A stretch of DNA of 64,000 nt from Micromonospora sp. HM5-17 (GTDB taxonomy: Bacteria > Actinomycetota > Actinomycetes > Mycobacteriales > Micromonosporaceae): NCBI RefSeq assembly GCF_003762835.1, contig NZ_RJWA01000007.1, forward strand, positions 124,001-188,000. Reading direction: 5' to 3'. The notes under the pieces were generated by a model. It made no database searches and was not told the origin of the DNA. It saw only the letters and a list, made by a program, of their open reading frames with translations. The position numbers and the translations under genes are program-made. Below are positions 59,320-64,000 of this stretch, in pieces (within the stretch, counting starts at the first letter, position 1; every line of letters begins with the position of its first letter).

Positions 59320-61520
59320 GCCGACCCCGTCCCCGACGCCCGGCGCCGCACCAGCAGGTACGCCCCCAGCCCTAGCCAGGCCAGCACCGGCAGCCCGACG
59401 AGGACGTAGAACACCGGCATCCGGAGTGGCGAGGTCGGCGCCGGGAGGGGCGAGTACGGCGGACGCTCGCTGGTACGGCCGCCGAGCCAGGTGACGCCCG
59501 TGCCGTCCTCCGACGTCGGGGCGGACAGCGCCGTGCTCACCGTGGTGGCCAGCCGTGGCCGGTCGCGGGTGAACGCCTCCGCGCTGAGCAGCCGCTTCGG
59601 CACCCGGGTCAGGTCCACCCCGCCGTACACGTAGAGGTAGGTCACGACGTGGTCGCCCTGGCGGGTCTGGCGCTCCACCCGGAACTCGCCCTCCCGGTAG
59701 GACTTGACAAACCTGTCGAAAACCTCCTTGGGTTTCCAGCTGACCCGGGAGGGCCACGCACTGACGTCACCGGAGTCGATCAGGTGCCCGTACGCGGTCG
59801 TCTTGGTCTTGCTCCGCTGCCGGTACCATTCGGCCGCCACCCGGCTGGTGTAGACGCGCCGCAGGTCGGCGTACTCGGGCGCGGTGTTCACGGCCTTTTC
59901 CAGTTCGGGCAGGATCGTGTTCCGGTAGATCCGCTCGTTGTACTCGGTGTCCCGGCTCGCCTGGGTGGCACAGCCCGGGTCGGAGGCGGCGCCCTTGGCT
60001 CTGACGTACTCCGTCTCCATCTTCACCTCCAGCGGGGCGTCGATGATGAACAGCCTGTTGCCGTCCTCGCGCACCACCGCCGGGCGGGGAACGATCCACT
60101 GCCGCATGGACAGACACTTGGTCTCGCCGCGCAGGGAGTCCCAGAACGTCCGCCCCCGCCGGCTGTTCGGGTGGATCAACCGCGCCACCGTCTTCTTCAT
60201 CTGCAGGTCCGCCTCGAGCAGGACCCGGCCGGCGTCGGTCGTGCCGAGCTTGGCGTCGATGATGCGGTGGGGTTCGTCCGGGTTGAGGTTGACGGTGAAG
60301 CTGGTCGGGGGCAGCGCCAGGAAGATGAAGAACGAGTCGGCCGCGAGCTGCGCCGCCCGGCGCCCGCCGAACGAGATCTCCTCGCCGGGCTTGGCGTCGA
60401 CCCGGTACGCGTACTCGATTCCGCTGCCCAGCCCGCCGCTGTAGGTGTCGGCGACGTAGCGCAGTTCGAGCGTGGAGAAGTCGACGCCGCCGAGCCGGTC
60501 CACACCCACGTCGGATTCGTCGACGTCGGTGTACCCGAGATCCTCCGCCACCGCGGCGGCGACCCGGTCCTGCGCCGCGGCCTGCTCCGCGGAGTCGGGC
60601 GAGTTCGCGATCCCGTCGGTCGAGGTGCCGCCGGCCACATGCTGCCCCGCACCGGCCAGCGATCCGGCCGGTCCGGCGGCGGGACCGGCGGGGCTGGTCG
60701 GGCCGTTGGGGCCGCGCGGGTCGCCGGGACCGGCCGGGCCGGGCGGCGGCGGCATCAGCGGGTGCCGCCGGGGAATGGCCGGGGCGGGCCAGTAGCGGTG
60801 CTGGATACCGAGTCTGTCCAGGAGGTTACAGGTCTCCTCGGAGGGCTTCTCGCCGAAGATGAAGAACGCGACGGGTCTGACCCCGTTGGCCGCCTGCTCC
60901 CGGTCCAGCAGCCGCGCGCGCCGGTTGGCCTGCTTGAGCTTGATTCCGCCGCCGGCCTTGAACTCCAGGATCACCTTGCCGGGTAGGAAGGCGTCGACCT
61001 CGAAGTCGTTCCCCGGGTACCTCTCGCCGATCGTGTACCCGAGCCCCCGAAGGTTGAACTGCCGTACATAGTGGTTGGCGAACGCCTCACCCCTGGCCTC
61101 GCCATCCCTCGCCTCGATGTAGGCGTCCAGGAAGTCCGCCCAGGCCGCCCGCTTCTGCTCGGGCGACATGCGGTCCCAGGGGGCGCCGGCGGCGCGTTCG
61201 ATCGCCGGCAGGGCCTCCTTCCACATGCTGAGCAGATGGTTCAGGCTGCCCACCTGGTCCCGGTAGGCCCGACGGCCCTGGATCGCGTTGAGGTTGACCG
61301 GGCGCAGGAGCTCCGAGTCCCAGGGCAACTCGGTGCGGTACGCCTCCACCGAGGGGTATTCGTATGGCGGAGGAACCTCGGCTGCGCTCGGCTCGTCGCG
61401 GCCGGTGTGGCTCGGCACCGGCCAGGATTCGCTTCTGGCGAATGCCGGTGTGCCGACCAGGGCCACGAGCATTACCACGATCAGCGCAATGGCACGGTTC
61501 GCTCTCGCCGTCCTGGCCAC
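59316..61520 (-). CDS. Secreted, C-terminally anchored protein with PD-(D/E)XK-like motif
   Basis: A 734-residue protein. A signal peptide (1-28, ending TPAFA) precedes a helical domain and then NDFEVDAFLPGKVILEFKAG: Asp176, Glu186 and Lys188 fit the D...E-x-K pattern of restriction-endonuclease-fold domains, followed by KLKQANRRA, where the Gln often seen in the family lies. Next comes a Pro/Gly hinge (about 255-300) and a second, beta-rich half that I do not recognise, ending in one membrane helix (FYVLVGLPVLAWLGLGAYLL) and a basic tail. GTG 61520. Nuclease activity outside the cell is an inference; it could also be a non-catalytic use of the fold. Confidence 0.72.
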   Translation of the reverse strand: MARTARANRAIALIVVMLVALVGTPAFARSESWPVPSHTGRDEPSAAEVPPPYEYPSVEAYRTELPWDSELLRPVNLNAIQGRRAYRDQVGSLNHLLSMWKEALPAIERAAGAPWDRMSPEQKRAAWADFLDAYIEARDGEARGEAFANHYVRQFNLRGLGYTIGERYPGNDFEVDAFLPGKVILEFKAGGGIKLKQANRRARLLDREQAANGVRPVAFFIFGEKPSEETCNLLDRLGIQHRYWPAPAIPRRHPLMPPPPGPAGPGDPRGPNGPTSPAGPAAGPAGSLAGAGQHVAGGTSTDGIANSPDSAEQAAAQDRVAAAVAEDLGYTDVDESDVGVDRLGGVDFSTLELRYVADTYSGGLGSGIEYAYRVDAKPGEEISFGGRRAAQLAADSFFIFLALPPTSFTVNLNPDEPHRIIDAKLGTTDAGRVLLEADLQMKKTVARLIHPNSRRGRTFWDSLRGETKCLSMRQWIVPRPAVVREDGNRLFIIDAPLEVKMETEYVRAKGAASDPGCATQASRDTEYNERIYRNTILPELEKAVNTAPEYADLRRVYTSRVAAEWYRQRSKTKTTAYGHLIDSGDVSAWPSRVSWKPKEVFDRFVKSYREGEFRVERQTRQGDHVVTYLYVYGGVDLTRVPKRLLSAEAFTRDRPRLATTVSTALSAPTSEDGTGVTWLGGRTSERPPYSPLPAPTSPLRMPVFYVLVGLPVLAWLGLGAYLLVRRRASGTGSA

Positions 61521-61583
61521 CTGTACCCCCAGGGCTCGGATCTGCCGCTGGGGAAAGCATAAAATCCAGCGTCGAACGTGAAT

Positions 61584-62462
61584 CTATGACGCGAAGCTGT
61601 CGTGGTGGGCGCGGAGGTGTCCTGGCTGGAGCAACGCGGTCTGTAGGGCAAAGACGGGCGTCGACGTACTCTCCCAGACGCCGATCTTCTCGACGAAGGG
61701 ATGGGAGCGGTCGTCGGCAAGACGGTCGTCACGATTCCATCGCCCGCCCAGGCCGCGCCGCAGCACCTCGCCCAGATACCAGGCCGCGCCCTCGACGAAG
61801 TCGCGGTGGGACGGGTCGTGCAGTTCCTCCGGGGTCGGCGTCACCCGCCGTACCAGCTCCTCCAGCGCCGGGAGGGAGTCGGCGGTGAAGTCCCAGCGGC
61901 CCTCCGGGGCGTACGTGGCGACCCAGCGATCGAAGGTGCGGGCGCGCTCGGCGAGCCACGCCGTCAGCCGCGGCGAGTCCGGATCCGGCGGGTCGGCCGA
62001 CGTCGGCTCCTTGACCGGCCGCCATGTCGGCCGGTCCTGCCGGACGCGCCGTACCGCGCGCTCCCAGCGGTGGTAGACGGTGCTGAAGCGTTCACCGTCC
62101 TCGGCGCGCAACGCGGCGAGGATCAACGCTCGGGGAGACACCGGTGCCAGGCCGAGGAGGTCGTCCGGCCGCACCAGCGGCGGGTGCGGGGCCGACTCGG
62201 GCCAGATCCAGGCCCCGCCGCCCCGCCGCATCAGCGTCTCGCCCACGTACGCCACGACACCGTCGACAAACCGCTGCTCGCCGGGGTCGGCGAGATCGTC
62301 GGGACCGTCGAGCCGGTCGATGACGTGGCCCTCCACCGCCCGTAGCGAGGCGGCCGAATAGTCGAGGGAGAACTCCTCGGGCAGTTCGAACAGGCGAAGA
62401 TACGCGATCTTCAGGCCGACGTCGCGCCGCCATCGGGTGAGCGCTTCGGCGGGTACGACCAC
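61584..62462 (-). CDS. Internally duplicated protein of unknown function
   Basis: A 292-residue soluble protein containing two related halves: residues 34-89 (DYSAASLRAVEGHVIDRLDG ... FVDGVVAYVGETLMRRGGGA) and 191-246 (DFTADSLPALEELVRRVTPT ... FVEGAAWYLGEVLRRGLGGR). Spacing and the W at the end of each repeat agree. No catalytic motif seen. It lies 63 bp upstream of the PD-(D/E)XK-like gene in the same direction, so they may be co-expressed. Confidence 0.7.
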   Translation of the reverse strand: MVVPAEALTRWRRDVGLKIAYLRLFELPEEFSLDYSAASLRAVEGHVIDRLDGPDDLADPGEQRFVDGVVAYVGETLMRRGGGAWIWPESAPHPPLVRPDDLLGLAPVSPRALILAALRAEDGERFSTVYHRWERAVRRVRQDRPTWRPVKEPTSADPPDPDSPRLTAWLAERARTFDRWVATYAPEGRWDFTADSLPALEELVRRVTPTPEELHDPSHRDFVEGAAWYLGEVLRRGLGGRWNRDDRLADDRSHPFVEKIGVWESTSTPVFALQTALLQPGHLRAHHDSFAS

Positions 62463-62527
62463 ACCACCAATCTACGGACGACCTCGCCGCGCGGCCCCGA
62501 GCCGGGCGAACGGGAGGTCCGAAGCGG

Positions 62528-63541
62528 TCAGGAGTGGACGGGCGCGAGGGCTCCCCAGCCGTCCGGGACGGCGAGACCGGCCGCGCGCCGGGCCAGGATC
62601 GCGGCGCCGATCCGGGCGCCGGTCGTGCCGAACGCGGAGGGGACCAGGTCGGGCGCGTCCCGCCAGGCCAGCGCCGCACCCAGCGTCTCCCGGACCGGGT
62701 CGAAGAGCTGCGCCCCCGCCTCGGCGAGCCCGCCGCCGAGGACGATCCGGGCCGGGTCGAGGGTCAGGGTGAGGGTGGCCAGGGCGATCCCCAGCGCCTC
62801 GGTCGCGGTCTCCCAGACCGACCGGGCCAGCGGGTCGCTCTCGACCGCCGCGGCGATGGCCCGGCTGTCCCGCCCCGGTGTCCCGCCGAGCCGGGCGTAG
62901 CGTCGGGCCAGCCCGCCGGCGGAGGCGTACACCTCCAGGCAGCCGCGCTGCCCGCAGCTGCACGGCTCGCCGCCCGGGAAGACCGGCATGTGGCCGACCT
63001 CCCCGGCCGACCAGGTGGTTCCCGGCACCGGCGCGCCGTGCACCACCACGGTGGCGGCGATGCCGGTGCCGAGCGGCAGCAGCAGGAAGTTGTCGAGCCC
63101 ACGGCCCGCGCCGGCGACCGCCTCGGCGATTCCGGCGGCCCGGGCGTCGTGCCCGATCCCCACCGGCAGGTCCAGGTCGTCCTCGACGAGCGCCCGCAGC
63201 GGCACGTCCCGGAACCGGATGTTCGAGGCGTACCGCACCACCCCGGCGGTCTCGTCGACGATGCCGGGGGTCACCACCCCGATCCCGGCCGGGACCACGC
63301 CCCGGGCGAGCGCGTCGTCGCGGAGCCGGCGGCACAGCGCCCGTACCGCGTCGACCGGCTCGGCCCCGGTCTCGGTCTGCGACGGCACGACCACACTGTG
63401 TTGGATCCGGCCGGCACCGTCGACGATCGAGCCCTTCATCGTGGTCCCGCCGACGTCGACGGCGAGCACCGCGCCGTCCGGGTCGGGGGCGGGCACCTCC
63501 GTCACCGGACCCGCGGGACTCGCCGGATCGACCGGGCTCAC
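62528..63541 (-). CDS. ROK-family sugar kinase
   Basis: A 337-residue ROK kinase that phosphorylates a hexose such as glucose or N-acetyl sugar. The ATP site is LAVDVGGTTMKGSIVD; the ROK zinc motif is CSCGQRGCLEVYASAGGL; GHDARAAGIAEAVAGAG and LPLGTGIAATVV match the substrate region. It has no N-terminal HTH, so it is an enzyme, not a repressor. GTG 63541 overlaps the M81 stop as GTGA, and a 65-bp gap follows it. Confidence 0.9.
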   Translation of the reverse strand: MSPVDPASPAGPVTEVPAPDPDGAVLAVDVGGTTMKGSIVDGAGRIQHSVVVPSQTETGAEPVDAVRALCRRLRDDALARGVVPAGIGVVTPGIVDETAGVVRYASNIRFRDVPLRALVEDDLDLPVGIGHDARAAGIAEAVAGAGRGLDNFLLLPLGTGIAATVVVHGAPVPGTTWSAGEVGHMPVFPGGEPCSCGQRGCLEVYASAGGLARRYARLGGTPGRDSRAIAAAVESDPLARSVWETATEALGIALATLTLTLDPARIVLGGGLAEAGAQLFDPVRETLGAALAWRDAPDLVPSAFGTTGARIGAAILARRAAGLAVPDGWGALAPVHS

Positions 63542-64000
63542 CGGACCACCACGGTCAGGTCCGCGGTGAAGTCGCGGTCCAGCGGGAAGAGCGGACGGCG
63601 CACCCGCTGGTACGGCAGCCGGGTGAGATTCTGGTCGACGCCGCCCGGGGTCAGGGCGAGCCGCCAGTCGCCGGCCGCCTCGAACAGCTCCGGCTCCAGG
63701 TAGCCGATCTTGACCACGACCAGGTCCACCTCGTCCACCGCCACCCCGAGCCGGGCGTACGACGACAGCAGCCGGTACTGCATCCGCCGGGAGGTGACGA
63801 AGACACTCACCCCGCCGACCCGGATGCTGACGCACCGGCCCCCGTCCGGATCCTCGGCGACCGCCTCCAGGGTCCCGGTCAGGGTCAGCGGCCCCGGATC
63901 GCGCGGATCGATCCGGCCGCCGACCCGCACCTCGACCGGGGACCCGATCGGCTGGTCGGCGACCTGGGCCACCGCCTCCGGGTCGACGAGCGACGCGTAG
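63538..64000 (-). CDS. M81-family (MlrC-like) metallopeptidase, C-terminal part
   Basis: The visible 153 codons are the C-terminal domain of a microcystinase C/MlrC-like protein: GVSVFVTSRRMQYRLLSSYA, VVVKIGYLEPELFEAAGDWR, LALTPGGVDQNLTRLPYQRV and RRPLFPLDRDF are characteristic. The N-terminal metal-binding domain lies beyond base 64000; the frame is open to the window edge. Co-translation with a ROK kinase suggests a sugar or peptidoglycan-fragment role, which is inference. Confidence 0.85.
   Translation of the reverse strand, partial: YASLVDPEAVAQVADQPIGSPVEVRVGGRIDPRDPGPLTLTGTLEAVAEDPDGGRCVSIRVGGVSVFVTSRRMQYRLLSSYARLGVAVDEVDLVVVKIGYLEPELFEAAGDWRLALTPGGVDQNLTRLPYQRVRRPLFPLDRDFTADLTVVVR

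Noticed and set aside
1-64000. CRISPR arrays, tRNA and rRNA genes
   Set aside because: No regularly spaced identical repeats beyond the short tandem repeats listed, and no tRNA-like cloverleaf or rRNA sequence was recognised by eye.

Overview
The window is high-GC actinobacterial DNA, most like a Micromonosporaceae (Micromonospora-type) chromosome. That assignment rests on gene content: GTG starts, GTGA/ATGA overlaps, a SARP/AfsR regulator, XRE-DUF397 pairs, conservon-type genes and MoxR-DUF58-TgpA operons. It is inference, because no rRNA or housekeeping marker lies in the window. I saw no tRNA, rRNA or CRISPR array.

Layout. 1-6.4 kb: the 5' part of a PhzE-like chorismate-utilising synthase, a FGGY sugar kinase, and a shortened conservon (NIT-domain sensor kinase plus roadblock protein). 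6.5-14.1 kb: a decayed phosphotransferase, then a cellulose-utilisation pair (GH1 beta-glucosidase and CBM2-GH48 cellulase) facing away from a 1-kb intergenic region with three CebR-type boxes, then a PAP2 phosphatase and a transposase remnant. 14.3-24.0 kb: a leftward cell-surface group of TgpA, DUF58, MoxR, an Fn3 protein, a TPR/Fn3 protein and a LURP-one protein. 24.1-27.1 kb: a secreted PL11 rhamnogalacturonan lyase with its own promoter and LacI-type operator.

27.1-35.7 kb is accessory DNA: a lipoprotein whose start lies in a 42-bp palindrome, a collapsed toxin-antitoxin pair, a three-gene overlapping operon of unknown function, duplicated GntR and AlpA-type regulator genes (some broken), and a rightward operon with a DivIVA-like protein and a zinc-ribbon protein. 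35.7-42.9 kb: a small WXG100-like operon divergent from a SARP regulator, a membrane protein, a flavodoxin-type oxidoreductase and a SigJ-like sigma factor.

43.2-51.9 kb is the most interesting region. Two leftward genes (sulfatase-fold membrane enzyme, CDP-alcohol phosphatidyltransferase) diverge from seven tightly packed rightward genes: zinc-less MDR dehydrogenase, PTPS/QueD homologue lacking its catalytic residues, GT4 glycosyltransferase, methyltransferase, LPG-synthase/flippase-type membrane protein, GTP cyclohydrolase II and a stand-alone RibD-type reductase. It reads as an uncharacterised pathway that opens GTP to a pyrimidine, reduces its ribosyl group, then modifies, glycosylates and possibly attaches it to lipid.

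51.9-58.5 kb is a second accessory zone with an AT-rich orphan gene, two damaged IS5-family elements, an XRE-DUF397 pair, a second copy of the DivIVA-like module and a 5-formyl-THF cyclo-ligase homologue that overlaps the end of that module. 58.6-64.0 kb carries a secreted membrane-anchored protein with a PD-(D/E)XK-like motif, a protein with an internal duplication, a ROK kinase and the C-terminal part of an M81 (MlrC) peptidase.
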